A stretch of 64,000 nucleotides of DNA from Massilia niastensis DSM 21313 (lineage in GTDB: Bacteria > Pseudomonadota > Gammaproteobacteria > Burkholderiales > Burkholderiaceae_D). Under the pieces are notes generated by a model. That model ran no database searches and was not told the DNA's origin. It worked only from the letters and a program-made list of their open reading frames with translations. The stretch is from contig NZ_KB908078.1 in the NCBI RefSeq assembly GCF_000382345.1, positions 1 through 64,000 on the forward strand, written 5' to 3'. This document shows, one piece after another, positions 1-10,686 of this stretch; the first letter of the stretch is position 1, and each line of letters starts with the position of its first letter. Both the position numbers and the translations under genes were made by a program.

Positions 1-439
1 TCATGACCATGCCGCGGTCCACCGCCTTGCACATGTCGTAGATGGTCAGCAGGCCGACCTGCACCGCAGTGAGCGCTTCCATCTCGACCCCGGTCTTGCC
101 GATGGTCTCGACCTGGGCGCGGCAGTGCACGCTGTTGTTCGCCTCGTCGATCTCGAAATCCACCGCGACTTTCGTGATCGGCAGCGGGTGGCACAGCGGC
201 ACCAGGTCGCTGGTGCGCTTGGAGGCCATGATCGCGGCGATGCGCGCGATCCCGATCACGTCTCCCTTCTTGGCGCTGCCCGAGCGCACCAGGGCCAGGG
301 TGTCCGGTTTCATGCGGATGGTGCCGGCGGCCACGGCGATGCGGTGCGTGTCCTGCTTGGCGCCGACGTCGACCATGTGGGCCTGGCCGGTGGCGTCGAA
401 GTGGGTCAAATGGTCTGCGGTCGGAGTCGAGGTGGTCAT
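1..439 (-). CDS. moaC: Cyclic pyranopterin monophosphate synthase MoaC, 3' end cut by window edge
   Basis: MoaC converts the cyclic purine intermediate made by MoaA into cyclic pyranopterin monophosphate in molybdenum cofactor synthesis. The reverse-strand frame starts at the ATG at 439 and gives 146 residues. It carries the family segments MVDVGAK, a stretch around [22 protein letters not shown], and KAVDRGM near the active site. About 10-15 C-terminal residues are lost beyond base 1, since the family is usually near 160 residues. It is divergent from the M48 protease gene, so the roughly 80 bp between the two starts should hold both promoters. Identification is firm from motif content. Confidence 0.95.
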   Translation of the reverse strand, partial: MTTSTPTADHLTHFDATGQAHMVDVGAKQDTHRIAVAAGTIRMKPDTLALVRSGSAKKGDVIGIARIAAIMASKRTSDLVPLCHPLPITKVAVDFEIDEANNSVHCRAQVETIGKTGVEMEALTAVQVGLLTIYDMCKAVDRGMVM

Positions 440-516
440 TGCAAGGTCGATATTGTCGGGTAACAAAGTGTATCGTCGAGCAGCAAGCTGTTCGCGGATG
501 GGGGTATCATAGCACC

Positions 517-2103
517 GTGAAATCCGTCTTCCGTTCAGCCCCGGCGCGCCGCTGGCGCCCCGCATTGACTGTCCTGGCCCTGTGCACGGCGGCCGCGTTC
601 GCCGTTGCGGCGCCGGCCGCGCCGCAAAAGCCCGACAGCACCTACCTGCCCACCCTCGGCGACACCGCGCGCGGCGACCTGTCGCCCGTGGTCGAGCGCA
701 AGCTCGGCGAGGAAATCATGCGCGACATCCGGCGCGACCGCGATTACCTCGACGACGAGCCTATCCTCGAGTACCTGAACAATTTCGGCAACGCGCTGGT
801 CAGCGCCGCTCCCGGCGCGCGCGGCGAAACCAATTCCGACTTTTATTTCTTCGCGGTGCGCGACGCGGCGCTGAATGCGTTCGCACTGCCGGGCGGCTTC
901 ATCGGCGCGCATTCCGGGCTGATCATCGCGGCCCAGACCGAATCGGAACTGGCGGGCGTGATGTCCCACGAGATCGGCCACGTATCCCAGCGCCACATCG
1001 CCCGCATGCTGGGCCAGCAGAAGCAGGACGTGCTGCTGCCGCTGGCGTCGATGATCCTGGCGGCGCTGGCCGCCAAGGCCAGTTCGGACGCGGCGATGGG
1101 CGTGCTGATGGGCGGGCAGGGCCTGGCGATCCAGCGCCAGCTGAATTTCAGCCGCGACGCCGAGCGCGAGGCCGACCGCGTCGGCTTCCAGATCATGGGG
1201 GCGGGCGGCTATGACACGACCGGCATGGTGGCCTTCTTCCGCCGCCTGCAAAGCGCAAGCAAGCTGTATGGCGAGCTTCCCGTCGGCCTCAGCAGCCTCA
1301 GCAGCCACCCGCTGACCCAGGAACGCATCGTCGACATGCAGGCCCGCATCCGCGAGCTGCCCAGGAAGCAGCGCGTCGACAGCCTCGATTTCCACCTCGT
1401 GCGCGCCCGCGTGCGCGTGCTGCAGGATCCGAGCGAGCAGGGCCGGCGCGAGGCCCGGACGGCCTTCGAGACCCAGCTCAAGGATGCGCACCGCCAGCAG
1501 CAGGCCGGCGCCCAGTACGGCCTGGCCTACCTGGCCCTGAAGCAGGGCGACCTGGCCGGCGCCCAGGGCTGGCTCGACAAGGCGCGCGCGACCATGAAGC
1601 CGCGCGAGGGCGTCTTCACCACCACCTCGAATGTCGGCGACGGGGCCTCGATGTTCGCCGGGCTGGCGCTCGAGATCAAGATGGCGTCAGGACAGCCTCC
1701 TGCGGTGCTCCAGCAGGCGGTGGCGGAAGCCGAGCAGGCGCGCCAGCGTTTCCCGCTGTCGCGAGCGATCGCGCACCAGTATGCCGAAGTCCTGATCGCG
1801 TCCGGCAAGCTGGACGATGCGGCGCGCTTCCTGCGTGACCAGGCCCAGCAGTATCGCGAGGAGCCCAAGCTGCACGACATGCTGGCCAAGACCTATGCGA
1901 AGCAGGGCAAGATCGCGCTGCAGCACATGGCGCTGGCGGAATCCTATGTGCTGGCCGGCGCCTTGCCGGCCGCGGTCGACCAGCTCAACCTGGCGCGCAA
2001 GGCGAGCGATGTGTCGTTCTACGACCAGTCCGTGATCGATGCGCGCGAGCGCGAATTGCAGGCGCGGCAGAAGGCGGAAAAGGAAGAAGAGAAGGAGCGC
2101 TGA
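517..2103 (+). CDS. M48 family zinc metalloprotease with TPR-like C-terminus (BepA/YfgC type)
   Basis: This is an exported zinc metalloprotease of the type that checks outer-membrane protein assembly. A GTG at 517, after the purine-rich stretch GGATGGGGG, starts a 528-residue protein beginning with a basic segment and a hydrophobic Ala-rich signal peptide ending in AVAAPAAP. The frame stays open upstream to 439, but that extension would bury the signal peptide. The zinc site HEIGH is at residues 151-155, and a third ligand glutamate lies in EREAD near residue 218. From about residue 300 on, the Ala-rich helical sequence fits tetratricopeptide repeats. Length and domain order match BepA-like proteins; substrate is unknown. 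Confidence 0.9.
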   Translation: MKSVFRSAPARRWRPALTVLALCTAAAFAVAAPAAPQKPDSTYLPTLGDTARGDLSPVVERKLGEEIMRDIRRDRDYLDDEPILEYLNNFGNALVSAAPGARGETNSDFYFFAVRDAALNAFALPGGFIGAHSGLIIAAQTESELAGVMSHEIGHVSQRHIARMLGQQKQDVLLPLASMILAALAAKASSDAAMGVLMGGQGLAIQRQLNFSRDAEREADRVGFQIMGAGGYDTTGMVAFFRRLQSASKLYGELPVGLSSLSSHPLTQERIVDMQARIRELPRKQRVDSLDFHLVRARVRVLQDPSEQGRREARTAFETQLKDAHRQQQAGAQYGLAYLALKQGDLAGAQGWLDKARATMKPREGVFTTTSNVGDGASMFAGLALEIKMASGQPPAVLQQAVAEAEQARQRFPLSRAIAHQYAEVLIASGKLDDAARFLRDQAQQYREEPKLHDMLAKTYAKQGKIALQHMALAESYVLAGALPAAVDQLNLARKASDVSFYDQSVIDARERELQARQKAEKEEEKER

Positions 2104-2110
2104 GCGGGCC

Positions 2111-2710
2111 TCAGGAGTGCGGGCCGGGTTGCGGCGCCTTCGCAAACCCGAAGCGCTGCGGCGCCTCGTCCGCCCCGATCCGTTCCACCCCGATCCGCTT
2201 GCCGCCCCATGGCAGCGCGAGCGCACCCTTGCCGTTGTCCACCCACGCCATCACCGCCTCATCCGAAGCGGGCTGGCCGTCGAGTTCAAGGGCCCCCAGC
2301 ACCTGCGCCACGTCGCGGTCGTCGAGCTGCGCGACCGTGTCGCCGCGCTGGAACAGCAGGGCGCCGCCCTCCGTCAGGAACACGCGTTCGACCTCGCCCA
2401 GCGCCTGCCCGGTCTGCAGCACCAGTCCCTGCTGGGGATCGGTGCGGGCAATGAAGGGCGTCGCTTCCAGGTTGACATACACGCGCTGCGGCCCGTTCTG
2501 GAAATACCAGTTGCCGCGCTCGTCGTGCAGGTAGTTGCGGTTGATGAAGCCCACCAGGGCGGGATTGGTCAACCGGTCGCCCGGCGCGCCGGCGCGCTGG
2601 GCCGTTTCGTCGCGCATGCGCCAGCCGCCGCGCGCGTCGAGCGCCAGCCAGCCGTAGCAGTGCGGCACGTTCGGCCACTTGGCCATTGCCTGTCTTACGA
2701 TGTCGTCCAT
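2111..2710 (-). CDS. Conserved hypothetical protein, about 199 aa
   Basis: I do not recognise this family with certainty. The protein is soluble, with no signal peptide or membrane segment, and is rich in Trp, Asp and Gly (for example CYGWLALDARGGWRMRD near the start and NYLHDERGNWYFQNG in the middle). It has the look of a small DUF family with a compact beta-rich fold. Its ATG at 2710 lies inside the end of the upstream hydrolase gene (16-nt overlap), so the two are very likely co-translated. It ends 7 bases past the stop of the convergent M48 protease gene. A role tied to the YheT-type hydrolase is only suggested by context. Confidence 0.7.
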   Translation of the reverse strand: MDDIVRQAMAKWPNVPHCYGWLALDARGGWRMRDETAQRAGAPGDRLTNPALVGFINRNYLHDERGNWYFQNGPQRVYVNLEATPFIARTDPQQGLVLQTGQALGEVERVFLTEGGALLFQRGDTVAQLDDRDVAQVLGALELDGQPASDEAVMAWVDNGKGALALPWGGKRIGVERIGADEAPQRFGFAKAPQPGPHS

Positions 2711-3705
2711 AGCGCTCCGCGGTGTTGGATGATGCGTGGTTCGGCAGCCTCCGGCGCGCGCACGCCCGCCGTGCTGTCGAAGAAGTGCAGGATGCGCTGC
2801 GGCAGCCAGTCGATCCGCCCCGGCAGCGGGCCGGCCGCGAAGCCGACATGCCCACCGTGCTCAGGATACTCCAGGGTCACCGCCTTCGACGCGCTGCTGG
2901 GCAGGTGGATGCCCGGCAGGAAGGGATCGTTGCGCGCGTTCAGCACCAGGGTCGGCACGGTGATGTCGTGCAGCACGTGGCGCGCGCTGGCCCGGTGCCA
3001 GTAGTCGTCGGTGTCGCGGTAGCCGTGCAGCGGCGCGGTCACCACGTTGTCGAATGCATACAGGTCGCGCGCCTGCAGCAGCGCGGCCTTGTCGAACAGG
3101 TCCGGGAACTGTTCCAGCTTGGCCAGGCACTTGGGCTTGAGCGTCTGCAGGAACATGCGGGTATAGAGCAGGTTGAAGCCCGCCGACAGCGCCTCGCCGC
3201 CGCGCGCCAGGTCGAGCGGGGCGGAAATCGCGCAGGCGGCATCGACGATGCCGGCGCCATGCTGCGATTCGCCCAGCCAGCGCAGCAGGGCATTGCCGCC
3301 GAGCGAGACGCCGGCGGCGTACAGGATGCCGGCATGGCGCGCGCGCAGCTTGCGCACGATCCAGTCGACTTCGTCCGCGTCACCGGAATGGTAGAAGCGC
3401 GGCGCCAGGTTCGGCTCGCCCGAGCAGCCGCGGAAATGCGGCACCGCGCCCGACCAGCCGCGTTCGGCCAGGGCCGCCATCAGCGAGCGCGCGTAGTGGC
3501 TGTGCGAGGAACCCTCCAGCCCGTGGAACAGCACCACCAGCGGCTGGCCCGGCTGGCCGTCCACGAAGTCGACGTCGATGAAGTCGCCGTCCGCGCTGGT
3601 CCAGCGCTCGCGCCGGTAGGCGACGGCCGGCCTGGCGAGGCAGGTCGCCGGGTAGATGGTCTGAAGGTGGCCGCCGGGCAGCCACCTTGGGGCGCGGTAG
3701 TGCAT
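2695..3705 (-). CDS. Alpha/beta-fold hydrolase, YheT/ABHD1-3 family
   Basis: This is a serine hydrolase of the YheT (UPF0017) family. The protein begins MHYRAPRWLPGGHLQTIYPA, a hallmark N-terminus of the family. It has the oxyanion/hydrophobic strand LVVLFHGLEGSSHSHYAR, a nucleophile elbow AAGVSLGGNALLRWLG (Ser within GVSLGG), and a late acid-His region around NARNDPFLP and EYPEHGGHVGF. The frame is open upstream to 3804, but this Met at 3705 gives the family N-terminus and avoids overlap with the small zinc-protein gene at 3744. The product is 336 residues. Substrate is unknown; homologues act on esters or lipids. Confidence 0.9.
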   Translation of the reverse strand: MHYRAPRWLPGGHLQTIYPATCLARPAVAYRRERWTSADGDFIDVDFVDGQPGQPLVVLFHGLEGSSHSHYARSLMAALAERGWSGAVPHFRGCSGEPNLAPRFYHSGDADEVDWIVRKLRARHAGILYAAGVSLGGNALLRWLGESQHGAGIVDAACAISAPLDLARGGEALSAGFNLLYTRMFLQTLKPKCLAKLEQFPDLFDKAALLQARDLYAFDNVVTAPLHGYRDTDDYWHRASARHVLHDITVPTLVLNARNDPFLPGIHLPSSASKAVTLEYPEHGGHVGFAAGPLPGRIDWLPQRILHFFDSTAGVRAPEAAEPRIIQHRGALWTTS

Positions 3706-3743
3706 GATCGGCCGGCGCGGGAGGGCCGCGCCGCGGCAGTGGA

Positions 3744-3938
3744 TCAGTGGTGCTTCAGTACGGTGCCCGGCGCCAGACGGTACTGGGTACCGCAATAGGG
3801 ACACTTTGCTTCGCCGTGGTGGTCGAAGTCAAGGAAGACGCGCGGGTGCGAGGACCACAGCGGCATTGCCGGATTCGGGCAATATGCCGGCAGGTCTTTG
3901 GCCTCGAGCTCCACCACGGGCATCGTCTTTTGGTTCAT
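3744..3938 (-). CDS. Small zinc-finger protein (zf-CHCC / NDUFS6-like)
   Basis: This 64-residue protein carries Cys and His residues spaced as in the zf-CHCC family: AYCPNP, then DHHGEAKCPYCGTQYRL. It resembles the zinc-binding part of mitochondrial complex I subunit NDUFS6 and is often annotated in Burkholderiales as a zinc-finger domain protein. It lies upstream of the YheT-type hydrolase in the same direction with 38 bases between them. An A+T-richer leader lies above its ATG at 3938. Function in this organism is not established; a structural zinc protein linked to respiratory assembly is the usual guess. Confidence 0.85.
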   Translation of the reverse strand: MNQKTMPVVELEAKDLPAYCPNPAMPLWSSHPRVFLDFDHHGEAKCPYCGTQYRLAPGTVLKHH

Positions 3939-4143
3939 CTGTTACTCTCCGTCAGGCAAGTTAGGCAAAGACAGGATTCTAACGGATTCGTCCCTCTTGC
4001 CGAAATGATCGGTAAAATAAGGAGCTGATCACAAGCAAGCCCCGCTGCGTCCTTCCCGGTGCCAACCCATAGATGCGTTTCATGCCCGACCGTTTCAAGC
4101 CTGTCGCCGCACTCGTCCTTTCCGGTCGTTGCAGGAATACCAC

Positions 4144-4899
4144 ATGATGGCCGGCGATCCGTCGAGCCAGGATGGCGCGCCTGCCGCCCTGGATGCCCAC
4201 GATCCCGCCGCCTGGCGCGAAGGCTTCAGGACCGGCCTGCCGACCCTGTTCGGCATCGGCGCCTGGGGCCTGGTGGTCGGCATCGCCATGGTCAAGAGCG
4301 GCCTGAGCGTTCCCCAGGCCGTCGGCATGACCCTGCTGGTGTTCGCCGGCTCCGCCCAGCTCGCGGCGCTGCCGCTGATCGCCGCCCAGGCGCCGATCTG
4401 GGTCATCTTCGCCACCGCCTTCGTGGTCAACCTGCGCTTCGTGATCTTTTCCGCCCTGCTGGGACCGCATTTCGCGCACTTGCCATGGAGGCAACGTTTC
4501 TGGCTGGGCTATATTTCCGGCGACCTGACGGTCGCGATGTTCCTGCAAAAATACCCCACCTCCGAAAACGTGCCCGGCAAGCTGTCCTACCTGAAGGGCC
4601 TGATGTACCCGAACTGGTTCGCCTGGCAGGCCGGTTCGCTGGCCGGCATCTTCCTCGGCAGCACCGTGCCGAGCGAGTGGGGCCTGGGCTTTGCCGGCAC
4701 CCTGGCCATCCTGTGCATCATGGTGCCCCTGATTATCAATAACGCCGCCCTGTGCGGGGTGGCGGTGGCGGGCGTCGTGGCGGTGCTGGCCAACGGCCTG
4801 CCGTACAAGCTGGGCCTGCTCATCGCGGTGGTGGCCGGCATGGTCAGCGCGATGCTGGTCGAGGAAACCTTCGCCAAGCGAAAGGTGCGCCATGGCTGA
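4144..4899 (+). CDS. azlC: AzlC-family amino-acid exporter, large subunit
   Basis: AzlC and AzlD together form an inner-membrane exporter of branched-chain amino acids or analogues. The protein (251 residues) has a short polar N-terminus, then REGFRTGLPTLFGIGAWGLV, followed by several hydrophobic spans and the family segment VFAGSAQLAAL. The ATG at 4144 follows AGGA by 7 bases, which decides the start over a TTG at 4129. It overlaps azlD by 8 bases. The AzlC call is firm; the transported substrate is not. Confidence 0.92.
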   Translation: MMAGDPSSQDGAPAALDAHDPAAWREGFRTGLPTLFGIGAWGLVVGIAMVKSGLSVPQAVGMTLLVFAGSAQLAALPLIAAQAPIWVIFATAFVVNLRFVIFSALLGPHFAHLPWRQRFWLGYISGDLTVAMFLQKYPTSENVPGKLSYLKGLMYPNWFAWQAGSLAGIFLGSTVPSEWGLGFAGTLAILCIMVPLIINNAALCGVAVAGVVAVLANGLPYKLGLLIAVVAGMVSAMLVEETFAKRKVRHG

Positions 4900-5236
4900 C
4901 TGGGAAATCTGGGCCGTCATCGGCGTGCTGTGCATCGCCACGGCCGCCACCCGCAGCTCGTTCTGGATGATCGGCCACCGGGTCAGCATCCCGCCCCGGG
5001 TGCAGGAAATGCTGCGCTATGCGCCGGCCTGCGCGCTGGCGGCCATCATCGCGCCGGATATCCTGGTCGACCCCCAGGGCCGGATCGAGCTGGCGCTGGC
5101 GAACCCGAAACTGCTGGCCGGACTGGCCGCGCTCGGCTTTTACCTGTGGCGGCGCAACATGCTGCTGACCATCGTATTCGGCATGATCGTCTTTACGCTG
5201 CTGCGTGTCCTGCACGTTTTTGGCGCCGCCGGCTAA
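4892..5236 (+). CDS. azlD: AzlD-family amino-acid exporter, small subunit
   Basis: This is the small hydrophobic partner of AzlC. At 114 residues with about four membrane spans and the segment ATRSSFWMIGHR after the first span, it matches AzlD in size and pattern. Its ATG lies inside the end of azlC (8-nt overlap), so expression is translationally coupled. It ends about 40 bases before pgk. Confidence 0.9.
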   Translation: MADWEIWAVIGVLCIATAATRSSFWMIGHRVSIPPRVQEMLRYAPACALAAIIAPDILVDPQGRIELALANPKLLAGLAALGFYLWRRNMLLTIVFGMIVFTLLRVLHVFGAAG

Positions 5237-5238
5237 TG

Positions 5239-5244
5239 TACAAT
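5239..5244 (+). promoter_or_regulatory. Possible -10 element for pgk
   Basis: A TACAAT hexamer lies directly after the azlD stop codon and 32 bases before the pgk ATG. No good -35 is visible at 16-18 bp, only T-rich sequence, so this is a weak promoter candidate. Confidence 0.3.
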
Positions 5245-5275
5245 GACGGTTTTTCACTATCCCTACTGCTGACCA

Positions 5276-6481
<1,206 letters not shown>

Positions 6482-6487
6482 GACCCT

Positions 6488-6518
6488 AGCGCAGCCCCAG
6501 CTGCGCTTTGTTTTTTAT
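6488..6518 (+). terminator. Intrinsic terminator between pgk and pyk
   Basis: A perfect 8-bp stem (AGCGCAGC / GCTGCGCT) with a CCCA loop at 6488-6507 is followed by a T-rich run through 6518. It starts 7 bases after the pgk stop codon and ends 14 bases before the pyk ATG, so it also lies in the pyk leader. Confidence 0.9.
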
Positions 6519-6531
6519 TACAAGGATAACC

Positions 6532-7983
6532 ATGTACCGTGGCACCAAGATCGTAGCAACCATTGGCCCTGCTTCGACCGACTTCGATATTCTCGTCAAG
6601 ATGATCCGCGCAGGCGTCGACGTCGTACGTCTGAACTTCTCGCACGGCAAGGCGCAAGACCATATCGATCGCGCTGCCCTGGTACGTCGCGCCGCCGCCG
6701 AGTGCGGCCGCGAAGTGGCCATCATGGCCGACATGCAGGGTCCCAAGATCCGCGTCGGCAAATTTGAAGACAGCAAGATCTTCCTGAACAATGGCGACCA
6801 GTTCATCCTGGACGCGAAATGGGGCGAAAACGGCGAGCTGGGCAACCAGGAACGCGTCGGCCTCGACTACAAGGCCCTGCCGCGCGACGTGCGCCCGGGC
6901 GACAAGCTGCTGCTCAACGACGGCCTGATCGTTCTGGTCGTCGACCGCATCGCCGGCCACGAGATATATACCACGGTGAAGGTCGGCGGCGAGCTGTCGA
7001 ACAACAAGGGCATCAACCGCCAGGGCGGCGGCCTGACCGCGCCGGCGCTGACCGCCAAGGACATGGAAGACATCAAGACCGCGATGAGCTTCCAGGCCGA
7101 CTACCTGGCCATTTCCTTCCCGAAAAGCGCGACCGACATGGAAATGGCGCGCCAGCTGGCCAACATCGCCGGCGAGCCCTTCCACCACAAGCCGATGATG
7201 ATCGCGAAGATCGAGCGCGCCGAAGCGATTCCGGTGCTGCAGGAAATCCTCGACGCCTCCGACGGCATCATGGTCGCCCGCGGCGACCTGGCGGTCGAGG
7301 TCGGCAACGCCGCGGTGCCGGCGCTGCAGAAGCGCATGATCCGCATGGCGCGCGAATCGAACAAGCTGGTCATCACCGCGACCCAGATGATGGAGTCGAT
7401 GATCGTCAACGCGGTGCCGACCCGCGCCGAGGTGTCGGACGTGGCCAACGCCGTGCTGGACGGCACCGACGCCGTGATGACGTCGGCCGAAACCGCATCG
7501 GGCAAGTACCCGATCGAGACGGTCGAGATGATGGCCGCGATCTGCGCCGAGGCAGAGCAATCCGAATACAACAAACTGGACGCCGATTTCATCAATGTCC
7601 AGTTCACCCGCATCGACCAGTCGATCGCGTATGGCACACTGTTCACTGCGCACCACCTGCGCGTGAAGGCCATCGTGGCGCTGACCGAATCGGGCTCCAC
7701 CGCACTGTGGATGAGCCGCCACAGTATCGACACGCCGATCTTCGCGCTGACCCCGTCGCAGACGACGGAGCGCAAGGCTTCGCTGTATCGTAACGTACGG
7801 GCATTCCATCTGCTGCAAGAGGGCGGCAGCCATGCCGTGCTGCGCAAGGCCGAGGAACTCCTGATGAACGAAGGCATGGTCCGCAAGGGCGACCGCATCG
7901 TCGTTACCTGGGGTTCGCCGATGGGCCAGGCCGGCGGCACCAATGCACTCAAGATCGTGCGTGTTGGAGAAAGTTACGACTAA
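6532..7983 (+). CDS. pyk: Pyruvate kinase
   Basis: This enzyme makes pyruvate and ATP from phosphoenolpyruvate and ADP. The 483-residue protein starts [15 protein letters not shown] and contains the expected segments [20 protein letters not shown], the catalytic-lysine region [20 protein letters not shown], and [15 protein letters not shown] five bases before the ATG at 6532 fixes the start. It sits between pgk and fba; the terminator in its leader means it is fed either by read-through or by a promoter I cannot place. Confidence 0.98.
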   Translation: MYRGTKIVATIGPASTDFDILVKMIRAGVDVVRLNFSHGKAQDHIDRAALVRRAAAECGREVAIMADMQGPKIRVGKFEDSKIFLNNGDQFILDAKWGENGELGNQERVGLDYKALPRDVRPGDKLLLNDGLIVLVVDRIAGHEIYTTVKVGGELSNNKGINRQGGGLTAPALTAKDMEDIKTAMSFQADYLAISFPKSATDMEMARQLANIAGEPFHHKPMMIAKIERAEAIPVLQEILDASDGIMVARGDLAVEVGNAAVPALQKRMIRMARESNKLVITATQMMESMIVNAVPTRAEVSDVANAVLDGTDAVMTSAETASGKYPIETVEMMAAICAEAEQSEYNKLDADFINVQFTRIDQSIAYGTLFTAHHLRVKAIVALTESGSTALWMSRHSIDTPIFALTPSQTTERKASLYRNVRAFHLLQEGGSHAVLRKAEELLMNEGMVRKGDRIVVTWGSPMGQAGGTNALKIVRVGESYD

Positions 7984-8069
7984 GAGAACCGCGAACGACC
8001 GCCGCCACTGAGCTGGCTAGCTGGTTTTTCCGGGTTCCTGACAGGTTTTTTTATTGTTTGGAGTACACC

Positions 8070-9134
8070 ATGGCACTCGTATCATTGCGTCAACTGCTGG
8101 ACCACGCCGCCGAGAACGGCTACGGCTTGCCTGCATTTAACGTCAACAACCTGGAGCAGGTGCAGGCCATCATGGCCGCCGCCGATGCCGTCAACAGCCC
8201 GGTGATCATGCAGGCCTCGGCTGGCGCACGCAAGTACGCCGGCGAAGCCTTCCTGCGCCACCTGATCGACGCCGCCGTCGAAGCCTACCCGCACATCCCG
8301 GTGGTCATGCACCAGGACCACGGGCAGTCGCCGGCCGTCTGCATGGCGGCGATCCGCTCGGGCTTCAGCTCGGTGATGATGGACGGTTCGCTCGAAGCCG
8401 ACGGCAAGAGCGTCGCCAGCTATGAGTACAACGTCGAGGTCTCGAAAGAGGTCGTCAAGTTCGCGCACTCGATCGGCGTCACCGTCGAAGCCGAGCTGGG
8501 CGTGCTGGGCTCGCTGGAAACCATGAAGGGCGACAAGGAAGACGGCCACGGCGCGGACGGCACCATGACCCGCGAACAGCTGCTGACCGACGTCGACCAG
8601 GCGGCCGACTTCGTCAAGCGCACCCAGTGCGACGCGCTGGCCATCGCGATCGGCACCTCGCACGGCGCCTACAAGTTCACCCGCAAGCCGACCGGCGACA
8701 TCCTGGCGATCGACCGCATCAAGGAAATCCACGCGCGCATCCCGAACACCCACCTGGTGATGCACGGTTCGTCGTCGGTGCCGCAGGAACTGCTGGCCAT
8801 CATCCGCGAATTCGGCGGCGACATGAAGGAAACCTATGGCGTGCCGGTCGAAGAGATCCAGGAAGGCATCAAGCACGGTGTCCGCAAGATCAACATCGAC
8901 ACCGACATCCGCCTGGCGATGACGGCCGCGATCCGCAAGTACATGTTCCAGAACCCGTCGAAGTTCGATCCGCGCGACTACCTGAAGCCGGCCCGCGAAG
9001 CCGCGATGGAAGTCTGCAAGGCGCGCTTCCTGTCGTTCGGCTGCGAAGGCATGGCCGGCAAGATCAAGCCGATCACGCTGGAGAAGATGGCCGAGCGCTA
9101 CAAGGCCGGCGAACTGGCCCAGATCGTCCAGTAA
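8070..9134 (+). CDS. fba: Fructose-bisphosphate aldolase, class II
   Basis: This is a zinc-dependent aldolase interconverting fructose 1,6-bisphosphate and two triose phosphates. The 354-residue product begins [19 protein letters not shown] and has the zinc-site segments [10 protein letters not shown] and VMHGSSSVP, with [13 protein letters not shown] near the C-terminus. It is of the form often called the Calvin-cycle subtype (CbbA-like), but no Calvin genes are nearby. GGAG eight bases upstream selects the ATG at 8070. It closes the glycolytic run and is followed by a very long hairpin. Confidence 0.97.
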   Translation: MALVSLRQLLDHAAENGYGLPAFNVNNLEQVQAIMAAADAVNSPVIMQASAGARKYAGEAFLRHLIDAAVEAYPHIPVVMHQDHGQSPAVCMAAIRSGFSSVMMDGSLEADGKSVASYEYNVEVSKEVVKFAHSIGVTVEAELGVLGSLETMKGDKEDGHGADGTMTREQLLTDVDQAADFVKRTQCDALAIAIGTSHGAYKFTRKPTGDILAIDRIKEIHARIPNTHLVMHGSSSVPQELLAIIREFGGDMKETYGVPVEEIQEGIKHGVRKINIDTDIRLAMTAAIRKYMFQNPSKFDPRDYLKPAREAAMEVCKARFLSFGCEGMAGKIKPITLEKMAERYKAGELAQIVQ

Positions 9135-9153
9135 GCGTCGTCCGCGGCGCCAG

Positions 9154-9190
9154 GCGCCACCGGCTTTGACAGCGTCAAGGCCGGTGGCGC
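9154..9190 (+). terminator. Long perfect hairpin after fba
   Basis: An 11-bp perfect outer stem (GCGCCACCGGC at 9154-9164 with its complement at 9180-9190) encloses TTGAC/GTCAA around a 3-base AGC loop, giving about 17 stacked pairs. No strong T-run follows, so it may act as a mixed terminator and mRNA 3'-end protector. Confidence 0.7.
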
Positions 9191-9244
9191 TGCAATTTGA
9201 CGTAAAATTATGCATTGGGCAGGCTCCCAAGGCCTGACTTTCTC

Positions 9245-9267
9245 AACCGGCGGACCTCCCGCCGGTT
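9245..9267 (+). promoter_or_regulatory. Hairpin in the purC leader
   Basis: A perfect 9-bp stem, AACCGGCGG (9245-9253) with CCGCCGGTT (9259-9267), has a 5-base ACCTC loop and lies 22 bases before the purC ATG. No Shine-Dalgarno sequence is obvious just before purC. Function is unknown. Confidence 0.45.
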
Positions 9268-9289
9268 CCGCTTTCCTGATATCCCTTCT

Positions 9290-10183
9290 ATGAACAGCCT
9301 CTACGAATCCACTATCCAGTCCCTGCCACTGCTCGGCCGCGGCAAGGTGCGCGACAACTACGCCGTCGGCGACGACAAGATCCTGATCGTCACCACCGAC
9401 CGCCTGTCGGCCTTCGACGTGGTCATGAACGAGCCTATCCCCGGCAAGGGCATGGTGCTGAACCAGATGAGCGACTTCTGGTTCGAGAAGCTCGGCCACA
9501 TCGTGCCGAACCACCTGACCGGCGTGGCGCCTGAATCCGTGGTCGCCCCGGATGAAGTGGAGCAGGTGCGCGGCCGCGCCGTCGTGGCCAAGCGCCTCAA
9601 GCCGATCATGGTGGAAGCCGTGGTGCGCGGCTACATCATCGGCTCCGGCTGGAAGGACTACCAGGAAAGCGGCGCCATCTGCGGCATCCAGCTGCCCGCC
9701 GGCCTGCGCCAGGCCGACAAGCTGCCGCAGCCGCTGTTCACCCCGGCCGCGAAAGCCGACATCGGCGAGCACGACGAGAACATCTCCTTCGCCGAGATGG
9801 AAAACCGCATCGGCGCCGAACTGGCCGCCAAAATGCGCGACATCAGCATCCAGCTGTACACCGCCGCCGCCGAATACGCGGCCACCCGCGGCATCATCAT
9901 CGCCGACACCAAGTTCGAGTTCGGCCTGGACGACAACGGCGTGCTGCACCTGATGGACGAAGTCCTGACCGCCGACTCGTCGCGCTTCTGGCCGGCCGAT
10001 TCCTACGCACCGGGCATTTCGCCGCCGTCCTTCGACAAGCAGTTCGTGCGCGACTACCTGGAAACCCTGACCTGGGGCAAGACCGCTCCGGCGCCGGCCC
10101 TGCCGCAGGACGTGATCGACAAGACCCAGGCCAAGTACTTCGAAGCGATCGAGCGCCTGACCGGCGAAAAGCTGAAGGCCTGA
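9290..10183 (+). CDS. purC: Phosphoribosylaminoimidazole-succinocarboxamide synthase
   Basis: This enzyme joins aspartate to CAIR with ATP, giving SAICAR in purine synthesis. The 297-residue protein starts [16 protein letters not shown], followed by [12 protein letters not shown] (the SAICAR synthetase signature), then [18 protein letters not shown] and a later [12 protein letters not shown]. The N-terminus and length match the longer betaproteobacterial PurC. It lies one base before purE and heads the purC-purE-purK-Sua5 run. Confidence 0.97.
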   Translation: MNSLYESTIQSLPLLGRGKVRDNYAVGDDKILIVTTDRLSAFDVVMNEPIPGKGMVLNQMSDFWFEKLGHIVPNHLTGVAPESVVAPDEVEQVRGRAVVAKRLKPIMVEAVVRGYIIGSGWKDYQESGAICGIQLPAGLRQADKLPQPLFTPAAKADIGEHDENISFAEMENRIGAELAAKMRDISIQLYTAAAEYAATRGIIIADTKFEFGLDDNGVLHLMDEVLTADSSRFWPADSYAPGISPPSFDKQFVRDYLETLTWGKTAPAPALPQDVIDKTQAKYFEAIERLTGEKLKA

Positions 10184-10184
10184 C

Positions 10185-10682
10185 ATGAGCGAACAAGTGA
10201 AACCGCTGGTCGGCGTCATCATGGGCTCCTCGTCCGACTGGGACGTGATGCAGAACGCGGTCGCCATCCTGAAGCAGTTCGGCGTGCCCTTCGAGGCGAA
10301 GGTGATCTCGGCCCACCGCATGCCGGACGAGATGTTCAGCTACGCCGAACAGGCGCGCGAACGCGGCCTGCGCGCCATCATCGCCGGCGCGGGCGGCGCG
10401 GCCCACCTGCCTGGCATGGTGGCCGCCAAGACCATCGTGCCGGTGCTGGGCGTGCCGGTGCCGTCGAAGTACCTGCGCGGCGAAGACTCGCTGCTGTCGA
10501 TCGTGCAGATGCCGAAAGGCGTGCCGGTGTCGACCTTCGCGATCGGCGAAGCCGGCGCCGCCAACGCGGCGCTGACCGCGGTGGCCATCCTGGCCGCCAC
10601 CGACGATGCGCTGGCCGCCCAACTCCTGCAGTTCCGCGGCGAGCAGACCGCCGCCGCCCAGGCCATGACTCTCCCGGTTTGA
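10185..10682 (+). CDS. purE: 5-(Carboxyamino)imidazole ribonucleotide mutase
   Basis: PurE class I moves the carboxyl group of N5-CAIR to carbon, giving CAIR. The 165-residue protein has the active-site segments [10 protein letters not shown] and SAHRMPDEM and the glycine-rich [12 protein letters not shown]. Its start lies directly after the purC stop and its end is four bases before purK, consistent with one operon in which PurK makes the substrate of PurE. Confidence 0.97.
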   Translation: MSEQVKPLVGVIMGSSSDWDVMQNAVAILKQFGVPFEAKVISAHRMPDEMFSYAEQARERGLRAIIAGAGGAAHLPGMVAAKTIVPVLGVPVPSKYLRGEDSLLSIVQMPKGVPVSTFAIGEAGAANAALTAVAILAATDDALAAQLLQFRGEQTAAAQAMTLPV

Positions 10683-10686
10683 TCGT

